This document shows positions 1 to 13,310 of a stretch of 64,000 nt of DNA, in pieces (position 1 is the first letter of the stretch; each line of letters opens with the position of its first letter). This stretch comes from Cinclus cinclus. Lineage: Eukaryota > Chordata > Aves > Passeriformes > Cinclidae. Under the pieces are notes generated by a model. The model was not told the DNA's origin. It made no database searches and saw only the letters and a list, made by a program, of their open reading frames with translations. Made by a program: the position numbers and the translations under genes. Location of the stretch: positions 4,631,718 to 4,695,717 of the forward strand of contig NC_085053.1 in assembly GCF_963662255.1 (NCBI RefSeq), given 5' to 3'.

Positions 1-2877
1 CAGTTGTTAAGTCCACAATTACATCAGATTTATTCCCTGATTACTTCAACAGCTGAATGCTGGCTCAGAATCCTGAGGAATGAGGTTTTGCATTTGCTTT
101 ACCAGTTTAAAGTTTCTGGGAGGGCAGCAACCAGCAGTTAGGAGCTGACAGTCAGGAAGAAGAAAGAGCAAATCCAATGCACTTCAGCTACCTTAGCTCC
201 AAGTCCAGTTCCTTAGTTTAAGCTGCTGGCAGAGCTCAATTCCAAATGAAAAATACACTGTTCTGCCAATGCTGATCCAAGGATTGAAACCTCAGATCAG
301 ATGGTACCTTCCCAAATCCTCAGAGACAAGAGTCAGAGAGGCTCCTCCAATAACGCCTTCTGAAAAGAGGACAACAAATTCTGCTGTCAAAGTTCTCTTC
401 AGAGTAGAAAACACTGGGAAGTGTGTACTGCAGCTGCAAGGAAGCCATTGCTACAAAAGAGGTACCTTGAACAGTCATGCTCATTCCTATAGAGAAGGTA
501 TTTTCCCCCCACACTATGGTGAACAATATCACACACACATACACACATAAAGTCAGGACTAAATACACAGGAGAAAATTTTTCTAAACTCAGTGAAAGAA
601 AGCCTACTATGATAACAGAATTAATTTTTTTGGAAAAAAAAAAAAGAGTTTCAGAAAAGGTTTTCTGACAAACACATTTTAAGACCAATGAAGTTTTGAG
701 ATACAAGGAAATTATTAAGACATTGTTTTAGGAGAGAGTGAGTGGGGTATGGTGTGTGGCTCTTCCTCCAAAATATATTTTAAGCCATAGGGACAACAGA
801 AGGACTGCAGAAAAACTGTTGCATTTCTAGCTTTATGATGTAGTTTTGGTCAATCCAACCTCTCTGATGTACATCTGCTCCCAGTGTTTTGCTTATACAA
901 AGTCCTGGATAAAAGGTAACTAAGCTAGACTACTGAGACTGTTTTGGGTCCAATGATCAGAACATACTTTCAAATATGTACAGTACTAAGCTGTGGAAGG
1001 CTCAAACACAGCAGCTTCCCCACCTCACTCCAGAGAGGCATCCCAAGTTCACTACAGCTGCCTTTGTAAAGTAGCCTAAGTCATTAAAGAGTAAGAGAAG
1101 GTGAAGAACAGCAATTCTAGAAAACCCAGGGAGATCCAGCAATGAATCAGAGCAAGGGACACAGAATCACTTCTGATTCCTTCCCTTCATACCTCTTCCA
1201 TGTATTCCCATTGAATCCAGACTTGCAAAAGCACATCACATGCAGAACACAAATACCTAGGCAGCCATGTACATCCATGGAATTGCTGGGCAGAGCAACA
1301 CAGGCCAAGGCACTGCTGGCAACCCACACTCATCATCACAGGGGAAAGAATCAAAGACTCTGGAAAGCCACCAACTTTCCAGAAGGAAACTGCTTTGCAG
1401 ACCTGACAGATTCAAAAACTTCTTCTGCAAATTCTTCTCCAAAAGTAAACATAATTTTTACATTAATCAGTTGTCTCAAGCACTTACCAAACTTTTTCTC
1501 TATTTACCTCCAGTTTGTGTTCAACAAATATTTCAAAGTTACTGCTCTACGTAACTGTTGTACTGCTCTAGGTAATTGTTGGTTTGTGGAAAAAAAAACA
1601 TCTTTTGCTTCAGCATTATAAGCACCAAAAAATTACGAAACGTGGAGCTATGAAAAGACAGCAATTAAGGAAGATTAATTTTGACCCGTTTTCATCAAGA
1701 AACATGTTTTGAAAGGAAGTTTCTTACCTGCTTGAAAGAAGGCAATCAAGAGCAGGCTAATTCATACTTTTTTTTTAGCAGAGAAACAAAATCATCCTGT
1801 ATTACAGACAGACTTGTATTAAAGGCAAGCTTCAAGCCCATACAGTTTGTCTGACAATCTCACACTGCAAAAAAAAAAAAAAACAAGCTGGGAAGTAAGT
1901 TATACCTATTTTCAGGACTACGGTTCCTCAAGAGCACCTCTGGGACCTTTGTGAAGGGGAAGGTCCAATAGAGCTATGCAGAAATTCATGTTCTGCTAAC
2001 TGAAGTCTGAAGTAGAAATATACACCAAAAGGCATGGTTTATTCCCTTATCTGAGCTACAGCATACAGTGCATGACAGTAAAATGAGCATTAAACTAACT
2101 GGCCTTGTAATTACTCCATTACTCCATGATTTCCAGATTACTGAAGTGGTGTGGTGACTCTAACTTGCCCCTCTGGAAACAGGACATGGACAGTTCCACA
2201 TGCACAAACACATAACCAAGGGGCTCAGCCACAGCATCTTCTTTTCAGAAATGTATCAAAACTCTGCATTACCCTGGCTCCCCCCTCACGAGCTCCCTAC
2301 CTTTAATAGGGGATACCTTCCCCAGAAAGGCAGAAATGCTGCAATTACACAAAGCTTTACCTTTTCTAAGCTTCTTCACTGAAAGAATAAAGAACCTGAT
2401 AAAAGTCCATATGGTTCTTTATGCTGAGGCAGTACAGCTCACCAGCTGCCCCAAAACCCTCTTCTCTATTGACTGACATTTGCAGAAAGAAACTCTAGGT
2501 GTCATAAAATCAGTTTGTTTAAATCTCACTGACCACATCAGCATTACAATTTTAATTTCAACCTTAATCTCAGCTTCTCTCTGTATAATCTCTTTATGAG
2601 AAACTGTCTCTGTGCTTATACTAAAAACTTCTGTATTACCCATTAATTGTTTCCCAGCCTTATCTCTGGCAATGAAACATTATGTAAAGCACATAATGGA
2701 AAAAACAACCAACCATCCATTTATTTGGCTTACAGATACTATTTCCCAGGAATAAAATAAAATCAACTTGTTAAGCAACAGAGCTGTATCGCTGTATTTT
2801 AAACACATATATATATGTACATTAAAAAAAAAAATCCTTCTTATTTCCAGGAAAGCACAGTAAAGAATAAAAATCTT

Positions 2878-2945
2878 TGCAAAAAAATAAAACAATACAA
2901 CAACCAAACCAAACCAAACAAACAAACCCACAAGAAATAAAAACC
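2878..2945. repeat. A-rich (CAAA)n low-complexity tract
   Basis: Degenerate run of AACCAAACCAAACAAACAAACCC-like units after an A-rich stretch. It is simple sequence with no coding potential. Confidence 0.6.
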
Positions 2946-5900
2946 CCACAACTAGAAAGCAACCACTGACTTAATTTTGGCAACACTGTCTCCTCTGAGA
3001 AAGCAAATCTCCATTATGTAGCCAACAGCAAATAATTAGTCTGTTCATGATGGCAAACTGTTTGGAATTGTTGTACCGGGTGCCTAGATACAGAGGTTTT
3101 TCACATTCTTTTTACATTTCAATCCCACAGCCAAAGAATACCAATTTAGGGAAAACACAATCAAAAGAGAACTACACAAACAAGAAAATGTCTGTTCTCC
3201 TTCAAAAACATACTACATCTGCATCTCCTCAAATAAATGACAAGCAGCACTTATCAAACACACCTCAATGTGAATACTGAGACATTTACTGGAAAGGAGA
3301 GAACCAGCTTTCCTGACTTGAATCTCTGTGTTACACATAACCCACTGAATCACTTAAATATTACACAGTCATAGTATGGAGTTGTTTGAGGGAAAAAAAT
3401 ACTGCTTTTATTTAGCTTAAAGTTAAAACCATTGAGGTAAAGAATGCTTTCAGAGGAATGGTGGGCACACGGCTGGCACCGAGCTGGAGCATGACCCAAG
3501 AGAGGCAAACCAAAAAAACCAACAAACCACTGATCCCAACCCCTAAAATGTACATATTTGGGCAGCAGAAGCATCATGGACACTAGATGAAATGCCAGGT
3601 GAGTGAAAGCATGTCAGGAAAACTGGTGGCTTACAAAGGCAATCTCCCAGCAAACTGGGGGCTTCCTTCTGTTGACTTGTACAATTTGAGCAAGCAGGAG
3701 TCATGGATGACAAACTACACCTTAGACAAAACAAAGTTAAAAACAAGGTTGATTAAATTCTTTTAAACAATTATTTAAATAAATTTTCAGGCCTAAAATT
3801 TGTCCACACACAGAAGAGACATCAGTAGGATAGAGTACACAAGCACACTTGTCTCTTGCTGCCACAGACTGATTTATGCTGTTTAAAAGTATAGCTGATG
3901 TTAGCTTATCCAATTAAGGAAACAACATTTTATTTTCAGCCACTTAAGAGAAAAACCTTTCTCCTCTCTATTTATTCCCTTCCAAAGGGTGTAACAGATA
4001 TGTGTTCTTCTGGTACTCCACAGAGATGTTATCAGTCTTTATGTGCATCTTATTAAAAACAAAAATAAACCAACAAACCACACTTTATACATCAAATTCT
4101 GGCAAAGAGGTTTACTCATTTAAGCAGTAGCTCATTCTGCCTCAAGGATAAACACTCTAGTACACTTTCACGCTGTTTCCCTGACACCAACTGAAAACTA
4201 ACACTAATTTCTGCAGCCAGTAATTACTTTTTAACTTTGGAAAAATATAAAGTAGCAAGTAAGAGTATGAAATTTTTCAAAGCTGGACTTTGGCAAACCC
4301 CAGTTGCTTTTTTTGTCATTGCTACAGGACGCTTGCAGGCAGCATTGAAAACTGAAACCAATCACCAGCCAAGTTATTGAACTGCATCATCACTCAAAAA
4401 TACAATGACCTATATTCCAGAGGAAAGCAGAAGCATAATGCAATCCTTGCTTTAAGGAGATTATTTAATGGTTTATTCCCTAACTGTAAAAATGAGTGTT
4501 GGTCTAATGCAGTCAATAGAGCAACCTCTGTCCATTAAATAGAGTATTTCAACCAGGAATTTTCCCTACATGCTACTATGTCCAGAAACAATTACATGAT
4601 GTAGAGCAAAAGAGCCCGTACAGAAAAGCAATATGAGACAGGGCAGCAGCGTCAGTCCTTGTCCATGCCAAACAATCATCTTATCCTGTGTCACAATGTC
4701 ACTGAAACCACCAGAAATCCTGATTCCACCTGAAATCCTGCCCTGCACCAACTGCCTTCAGCATCAGTCAAATCCTTGTTCCTCCACAAATCAGAAGTTA
4801 CAACAATTAATACCTTGAGGTTTGCAACGTGCATTATGGGAATATCAGGTTCTGCAGATTTAACTTGAAATCACAGTGTTTTGTTCTTAAGCTCATTAGG
4901 TACTTTTATACTACCAACTGCAGAAGCTGCTAACCTGCAGTCAGTGCAGCACTGACTGTGGCATGGACTAGACAATGTTCCATGGTCCTTTCTAATCTCA
5001 TTTTCTTTGAATGTTTTTTAGACATCTTCCATTCTAACAGTTGTCCAAGGCAATCACAAGCTGTAAATTAATAACAGCACTAGGTGCTTTTTTCATAGCT
5101 CCATCACAGATTTTCCAAAATTGCAAGCACTATGAGTTTTGATTTGACAGCTATATTCTAGATGTCTACTACTGTTGTACCAAAACTGTAGTTTCAACAG
5201 TGTCCCAAATACTTAATAAGCACAAACCTCCCTTCCTTTGTAATATGAAACAAAACCAAGCTTCTTGATAAAAATAAAATACTCCCACACAAGTTAAAAA
5301 TATTTTCATTTACATTTTAAAGAAATTTTCACATATATTTAAAATCCTTTAGGTTAGAAGCGCATTGTCACTTGAACATCTAAATATTAAGATATACATA
5401 GAAAGTGGAGAATGGAAATTCATAAAAGTCAGTAAGACCATTCCCTAAACAGAAAGATGATCTTCCATTAGTAAGAGGAGGTCGATAAGATATACCTAGT
5501 ACTAACACATCACTCTATCCCCCTAATCATACTATTTAAAAATAGTAAAGGGTTTCCTTCACTTTCTGCTCTTTTGCTTTTTCCATTTGAAGTCTGAAGA
5601 AGCAAACTGCTTTTTTCATTATCATTACAATGATCAAGAGGAGGAAAAGCAAGGTTTTGCCTCAACATTCAAATTACTGTTAAAAGTCTTTCAAATTACC
5701 TTAACTCTTCTAGGAATTGGCATGAGCTGTGCATATGAAACCTTCTGGAACACAAGCACCAAGGAATGATGTGGACCTTCCTTAACTGAAAGAGACTTAC
5801 TGTTTTTTTTAAATGACAATATGTTTGTTGAGGTGATTTCTCCTTGTAATCAAATTCTCTAATCAAATAAATTCAAGTAAGAACTGCATCTTAGAAAGGT

Positions 5901-6007
5901 ACTGTGAAAGTAATCAACTAATTCCTATACAAAAACTTGCTCATGCAGTCAAGAAACAATTAAAACTATTATATAATTCTGACTAAAAAAAAAAAAAACC
6001 AAAAAAA

Positions 6008-6028
6008 CCAACCAACCAACCAACCAAA
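6008..6028. repeat. (CAAC)n short tandem repeat
   Basis: About five copies of CAAC following an A-run, a short tetranucleotide repeat. Confidence 0.7.
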
Positions 6029-6069
6029 CTTGACCTAAAGGAGATATCCTTCAAATCTATAGTAATAGA

Positions 6070-6180
6070 GATATATATAGTAACAGTATAGATAGTATAA
6101 TAGTGTATATATATATATACACTATATATATATATATATGTATATATGTATATATATATATATAGTAGAGTATATAGTAA
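6070..6180. repeat. (TA)n microsatellite
   Basis: Imperfect TA dinucleotide repeat of about 110 bp with interruptions by TG and AG. It is largely self-complementary and could form hairpins. It gives rise to a meaningless Tyr-Ile open frame. Confidence 0.9.
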
Positions 6181-9100
6181 TACAGAGCAAGTAATTGAAA
6201 AAGTTACACAAAGATGTTTCCAGTGCACTACCTGCAGTTACCTTCAATTCCCTGAAACTGCTAACAAACACATCTCAAAGTATTACAGAAGACACTCAAA
6301 AATTCACCTTCAGGCAATGATTACAGGAAATGAAAGGTTTCAACAGATCAGCTAATCTGGGGCTGCCAACTGAAGTTTTTCATTTGCTTTTGCAGCTTTT
6401 TTCTAGTAGTCAAAATTGGTAAATAGAATTGCCATAAAAGACAAAATCTATACTAAAAAACAAAAAAAGACTTCTCAGATCCTTCTTAGGATTAAACTAT
6501 CTAACTGGGCTCAAAGAAAAATGGCTCAATTTTTAGTTTGGTGGGCTTTTTTTTTTTGGTTTTTTTTAATAAATAAACTTGGTCTCTTGGCCAGGTTACC
6601 ATACACAGATCTTATACACCTCACTTTTAATATTCAATTAATCCTGTGGATTATTTTTGGCCTAAGCCTCAAATTAATCTGCAACAGTCTGTAAAAAATC
6701 AGAGAATAAGATCTTGCTGGGGAACTACATCTAAAATAATACAACATACCTACTTATAGCATAACTGCAAAAATCTTGCAAAAAATACAGCAGAAGTCAT
6801 TCATTTTCTTGTCTCACATTAGCCAAAAATCATGAACAAACCCAGTACCTATCTGTTGAGGCAGGCTATCCAGAGTAGTTTGAATTTTTATTGTTTCATT
6901 GTATTTCTAGTTTGATAAATTCACTGATTGCACAAAAGACATGAGAAGCCAAAAATGTGTATTTACTATGCCTTTTTTCTTTCCTTTTTTTAAATCAGCA
7001 TCTCTCAAAGTTTCAGGCAGCTTCCCAAATATTACCACACTGTACCATCAGTTTAAACATAAATTATGTATGGTTTTCATTAAATGTAGATATGAAAACT
7101 CACTATCCATGTTTACACACTGAATATTTCCACAAAATACTTTTACTTTAGGAAACAAAGAGAGGAAGTTACAGGCAGCTAACCTAAAAATAAAGGATCA
7201 CAGAAAGGTGAAGTGGGACTATATAAACCTATCTTTTCCACAACCTTGCTTTCAGCATCTTACCTCTGTCTCTTTGAAGTGAGAGTGTTAAGTTCTGGAC
7301 AAGCTACCAAAATGTCAAACACAGTTAAGAGACTGCAAGTACCAAAGGCAGTGTCTCCTTCTCTCTGAGAGTGTCTCTCAGAGCTGGAGAGGGCAGTGCT
7401 GCCCCACCAGCAGCAAACCCATGGAATAAGTGAAGCATTTCCAACACAAGGAATCCAAACCTAAATATGAAGTGTGACCTAGAGGAGCACCAGCACCCCA
7501 CTCCTCATCCAAGTCAGGCCTGAGCCTGTGCAAAGTCACCAGCCAGGTGCTCAGAAGCCCCAGCAAAACCAATGATAAGAAACTGCAGAAGTGCTCTGTG
7601 CAAATGCAGAATTGTTGTGGCACCTCACGTGAATTTCCTGGGAAATGTAAACAACAACTCACCTGCCCTTTCCATACTCCCCAGAAAGATCCCTGGAGCT
7701 CAATTACTGCCAGAAATAAAAAAAACAGAATCATAAAAGGCCAGAGAGAGAAACTGGAAGAGACTGCTGGAACAAGGATCACTTGCATTTATCTTATTAT
7801 TCCCTTTGATTTCTCTGGCTATTATTGTAAGATGGTCTCTAAACCACACCTCAGTCTGAACCCCTTTATGTTCAGTCTGACTTACTGATGGCCCAAAATG
7901 ATGAAAGAAAAGAAGAATCATAAAGGGGAAGCTATAAGGGTCAAAAGCAAATTATCCCTCCAAACAACAATGGAGAACTTCCAACTTCACATTACTGTTC
8001 TGAAACTTGACGAAGTATTTTCTTGGACATTTTGATCAACTCATTTCCCCTCTCCCCTCACAGTTTTTACACACATCTAATAGGAATAAACAACAAGATT
8101 TAACCTTCAAAACAGTGTAAAAATTACTGACTTCCATTCCTTACTCGTTTCCTCAGAAGTAACAGTTATGTCCAAGAATAATTCCACTTACCAGCTCCTG
8201 ACTTCTTGCACGTTTATACTGCCAACACTAATTTTTAACAATTAGGATCAAGTGTGGCAGGGTTAAAAAAACCCCTCTTCTGGTATGAGTGTACCTCTGT
8301 GAGCAAACACAAACTGTCTGCATAAACAGGACCAATGTCTCTCCAAGGGCCAGCCTTCACCAGACTGCCTGACCCAAGCTCCTGCTCAAGTTTTACTCTG
8401 AAAACAACTGCTGCTGGCACACACAAAAAGTTCTTAATCAACTCCACTGGTCTTCCGAACTCCTGTGCTCACGAACACTTAAGTTCAGGCAGAAGATGAT
8501 GGCACTTAAAAGCTACACAGATTTCAGTAGTATCTGGAAGATGCAGGAGGCGAAAATTACCTTTAAAAAGCTGCAAATCTTCCCACTTTCTCTGCTAAGA
8601 ACACACTTCACTACACAAGCACCAAAGTGAGCATAACAATGCACAGAACACAGACCAAACTCAGCAGCCAGCACCGGGGGCACCTATGCAGCTCTGTCAT
8701 CAACCATTTGACAGTGCTCTTCAAAGTAACAGGAAATAATGAAAATATATACCAGCGGAACTAAATAAAATGAAGGGTTTACAGAATGAGAAAAAAAATC
8801 CATTTTCTGCCACATGCATTTCAGATTAGCCAGTCTAAATCACATAATCTAGCATTTGTTTCTCAGTAACATCTAATTTAAAAACTCCAAGCTTCTAAGG
8901 AAAAAAATACCAGCTTGCAGCATTCAAACTCTTAAAGGGAAATACACAATTATTTAAATAGGAAGAAAAAAACTCTAAATTATTTTCAAATTTTAACCAG
9001 CTACTAAATTTCTCCACCAACTTCTAAATTAAAATTCTGGATCTTGTATTTTGTATCTAAATACACACAGAGAGAGACAAAGCACAAGATTAAGAATATT

Positions 9101-11859
9101 TGCATTTTATTTTCACACTGATTTGCCTGCAGAGGCCTAAGCACTGAAAGGCACAGCACAGCCTTCCCCCCTTAATTAAAATCTTGGAAAGAGAATAAAG
9201 AGTTTAAAAACAGAGAAAAATAACACATACATACTTTTAAAATTGTAATGTATTTGTTAAAACTACAAATATGTATTTGTATCTTTACAAATTTGTGTAC
9301 TACAATAGATCTGTGGATCTCAGCAAAATCATTTTGTCTAATTTCAGAAAGAAACAGTAATATTTTCCATAGGCAATAGAAGTACAAATTAGAACTGTCT
9401 TACTTACTATGCTAAAATAGCAGATAACACCAGATCTCTGCAAAGTGCAGTTATCAGGTGAAAATATTTAAACTGAACTTCTTTAAACTGTTTCCCACTA
9501 AAGGAACTTCAAAAATTGCAGATTGCTACAGAATTTATAACCAAAACATCCAAACCCACCTGGAAACATGCCACTCTTACACCACTGTGAAGCTGTAATA
9601 TCATGAGTAATTGTACTGAACAGAAAAGCAAAGTATTCAAATGTAACTACTTCTCATATAGACATCGTGGGGAACAGAGGAGGAAATTCATTTCTGGTTA
9701 AAGCACAAACCACTTTACCAGAACAGGATCCATTTCCCTAAACAGTAGCAAAGATTACCAAAACCAACTATATAATTAGTTTACACTAAAAGTCAAGCCT
9801 TTGAATAAGATTCTTAGGCAAGTCCTCAACTCCCATTCTTTTTCCTTCCAAAATGAAACATTAAGTCTTATGCATGGACAACTGCAACAGATCAGCATCT
9901 GCAATTTGCTTTCTACCCCCAAAAAATCTGGTTGTGCGATGTACAACACACACGACCTAATCAGAAAGGTCAGCAATATCTGAACTGAAAACACAGCTAC
10001 TTAACACCCTGAAAGTCAGAGGTTTCAGCATCACTTAGCAATGACAAGAAGTGTAACCTCAAGACTATTCCATAATTACTATGTAATTGTCTTCTGGAAA
10101 CTTGTACTATCACACCTTGCAATACAACATACAGAGGTTTTGGTGATGAAAGAATAAATAAATACACACACACACATACACTAAATGTAAGAGACATTCT
10201 GAGAGCCGTGTTTATGTGCCTGCAAGAGAAGACCAGAGACTGGTCATGACTGGTTACTCAAAACTCATTCTTTTAATTAAAAAAATTACTACTACACAAG
10301 TTCTACAGCATGTGCTGAGAAAGGACTTTGGTGTCAGTCACATTCACACTGATTTCATTCCTCAACCAACTTATTTCACTTCTAAGCCCAAGAGTGACAT
10401 GGAAACCTTACTAAGTCATTTAGCAAATGGCCTTCAAAATCCACTCTTAGATTCACACACTGACTGAAATCCTGCTCTAGCAGCTTACTGCTTCTTAAAA
10501 ACACCTTTCACTTACCTTTTATCTGCCCTTTTACCTTTTCTTCTATAGATAGAAATCATGTGGGAGATACCAAGAATTTGAGCAATTAAGACAGGAAGTT
10601 ATCCACCACCAAAAGTAATGTGCTTTACTATTTAAGAGTTTGCAAGTAGCCTAATGTAAAATGAAAGATCACACACGAAGGCAAATGTGCAGATTACAAT
10701 TTTACCATTAATTGCCATAGTTAATGTGCACTGTTTCGCATCAAGGTGTCATTCCACTTCCAAATCTTTCTACTCTACCAGAAAAGACCCCAGAACTCCC
10801 AACCATGCCAAAAAGGGTATTTCTAGTCCAAACAGATACCAAAGCCCTATTCAGACAGAACAGCCAGACCAGCAACTGCCATACCCAAGGCTTTACCTTG
10901 ATACTACTGAGTCACCAGAACATCAGCACAAATCACACTTACACCAGTCAGGAAACTGTAGGATACATCAAACATGCAGAGTTTAAACTAACCAAGAACT
11001 TTGTTTTCAGACTGTCTACACAGATTGCAACTCAAGAACTCATTCCCTGATTTTTCTCAGAAAAAAAAATACTTCCATTTAGAAAATTTCAGTTTATCCC
11101 AATGATTTCTAAAATGAATTCATGCATCAACAGAAAATAATTAAATTAATTCCAGCTGGAAGCATCAAGTATTTTTCCACCCATCTTGCTGCTAAATATT
11201 AACATCTCCTTTTCAATAAAAGGGGAAGGACATACACTGAAGCTCTAAATTTCTACGTGGAGTTAGTTATTTTAGTGTCGGGGGAAGAAAGTTAATTTTA
11301 AAAAAGAAGAGAGATGCAGATAACTTTTCTCATTGCTTTGCCTCCTTGGTACAAGTTGCACTCTACATCTCAGGCAGGACTTACCCCTTTATATAAGAGC
11401 TTGATTATGTTTGCTGCTTGCTTAGGGGGAACTGAAATCTTCCATTCAACCACAATGCAATGAGGTTATAATCACCCATTAACCAACACTTCAACTAATT
11501 TCAAAGTTTTACATATTTACAGATACAAAAGTTTTGATCTCTGCTTCACAAGCATCCAGCAGGCAGATGCTGGAGAAGCTACCCAAGAGCAGCCCAAAGA
11601 CACAGGCTTTAGGATGGCATTAGGAAAAATCAACATTGGCAGCAGAAGGAAAGGTAAGGAAGAAGTGATCTCTCTGCTCAGTGGAAAAAGTCACCTGTTA
11701 ACAAAGTACATGGAAAAGGATGACATACATGTACTTTTTTTCCCCCAGTTTTCACCAGCAAGATCCACTCAGAAGCCTTACAGACCCCTGAGCCCAGCAG
11801 CAGTCTGCTGGAGTAAGAAGTTCCCTCCAAAAGAGAAAGATGAAGTTTGGCAGCATTCA

Positions 11860-13310
11860 GGAAACCTACAATCCATGTAACCAGATGGGCTACATCTAAG
11901 AATTCTGAGGGAGCTGGCCAGTGTAGTTGAGATAGCACACTCTACCATTATTTGAAAGGCCATGAGACTGGGAGAGGTGCCTTCTGACCAGAAAAAAGAC
12001 AAGTATCACAACCAATTTCAAGAGCAAGGAGGAACATTTAGGCAACTACAGATGAGCCATCTTAACCTAAGTCCATGAGAGGATTATAGAGCAAACCCTC
12101 CTGGAAGGCATCCCTCTGCTCAAGAAGCACAAGATGACAGGGAACAGCCAGCATGGATTTACCAAGGACAGCTGAGACCTGATGAACACAAGAGCTTACT
12201 GCAAGGAGACAACTGGTTTAGCAGATGATGGAGAGGACTGAACAGAGAAGGCCATTAACAACAGTCTCCCACACTATCCCTACAGCCAAACTGGTTAGAC
12301 AGGCATGGGGTAAGGAAGCAATGAGGTGTTTGGGACTTTGCCTGGACTGCTGAGCTGAAAGAACAGCCACCAGCTGCACCAAGTTCCAACCAAGCAGTTG
12401 CAGTCACATCCCCTGGGGATCACCACTGAAACCAGCAGTACCACCTAATGTCTTTATTAGTCATCTAGATGAAGGGACAGGCTGCATCCTCAGCAAGTTT
12501 CCAATGACACCAAAGAGGGAGGAGTGATCAGCTACTACTCAGAGGGAGCTGGACAGGTTGGAGAAAGGCACTAGCAGTACCTTGGGAAGTTCAATGAAGG
12601 CAAATGCTGAGTCCTGTATCAGTGACAGAACAACCTCCTGTGACAAGACAGGCCGAACACAAACTGGATAAAAAGTGACTTTTTCAGAGATTTATTTGGA
12701 GATCCCAGCAGACAAAATTTTGAAAACAAGTCACCAGTACCTTGTCATAGTGAAGGCAGCTGAGCACAGCGTGGGTTCTTTGCAAGAGTCCAGGCAGCAG
12801 GTCCAGGGAAAGATCAGTGCCCTCTGTTCAGCACCTGTGAGACCACGTTTGCAGTGCAGCCAGGTTTGGGCTCCCTGGTGCAGGACTCACACAGACACTC
12901 TGGAGCATGTCCAGTGGCCAAGCTGGCCAGATGGCAGGAGCACATGGTGTACAGTGAGGGGCTGATGGAACTGAGCTTGTGCAATCTGGTCAAGAAAAGA
13001 GCTCTGAAGAATCCCTATTACTGTCAGCTGCCTAATGAAAGGGTGCAGAAGAGAGAACTGGACTCTCCTGGATGACTGACACTGGCATGTTAAGAGGCAA
13101 CAGACAGAAGGTGGAAAGCAAATTTCAACTAGCTTAAATAGAGGGAGGAAATAAAAAAAATCACTGAGTGCAGTCAAATGTGGAAATAGATTACTGAGAA
13201 AGGTGCTAAAGGCTGGAACAATCTTATCTAAATTATTCCTGCTTTAATATATGCAGGGAGCTGGATTAGATGACCTCCAGAAGCCCCTTCCAACCTAAAA
13301 GACTCTGTTT
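11860..13310 (+). mobile_element. CR1 LINE fragment, old and rearranged
   Basis: Diverged plus-strand CR1. The body contains recognisable reverse-transcriptase-region phrases, such as the stretch around 12140 (AGCCAGCATGGATTTACCAA) and around 12455 (GTCTTTATTAGTCATCTAGATG). The 3' end around 13255-13310 has GGAGCTGGATTAGATGACC followed by CTTCCAACCTAAAAGACTCTG, the typical CR1 terminus. All frames are broken by stops, so it is inactive. The 5' edge is approximate because CR1 copies are 5'-truncated and this one is degraded. Confidence 0.8.

Larger units (their letters stand above)
1..11850. other. Noncoding block, probably intronic
   Basis: AT-rich sequence without an open frame that looks like a conserved protein on either strand. 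A few short stretches have splice-like edges on the minus strand, but they do not chain in phase and are listed as rejected. The block lies downstream (in minus-strand terms) of the CpG island at 16.6-17.3 kb, so it is most simply read as part of a long first intron of that gene. It holds A-rich, CAAA and TA tracts and no recognisable transposon longer than about 100 bases. The intronic reading is inferred from orientation of the donor at 17004, not from any exon seen here. Confidence 0.5.

Noticed and set aside
1487..1545. Minus-strand frame FEIFVEHKLEVNREKVW ending at GTAAGT
   Set aside because: The acceptor is poor and it cannot be linked in phase to any other segment.
10516..10542. 27-nt minus-strand micro-exon (TTTCTATCTATAG acceptor, AAAAG|GTAAGT donor)
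   Set aside because: The splice sites look good, but no neighbouring exon in phase exists and the peptide is low-complexity Lys-rich. Chance is likely in 16 kb.
11391..11460. Short minus-strand frame VVEWKISVPPKQAANIIKLL ending at a GTAAGT
   Set aside because: Only about 30 codons after a stop, with a weak acceptor and no recognised family.
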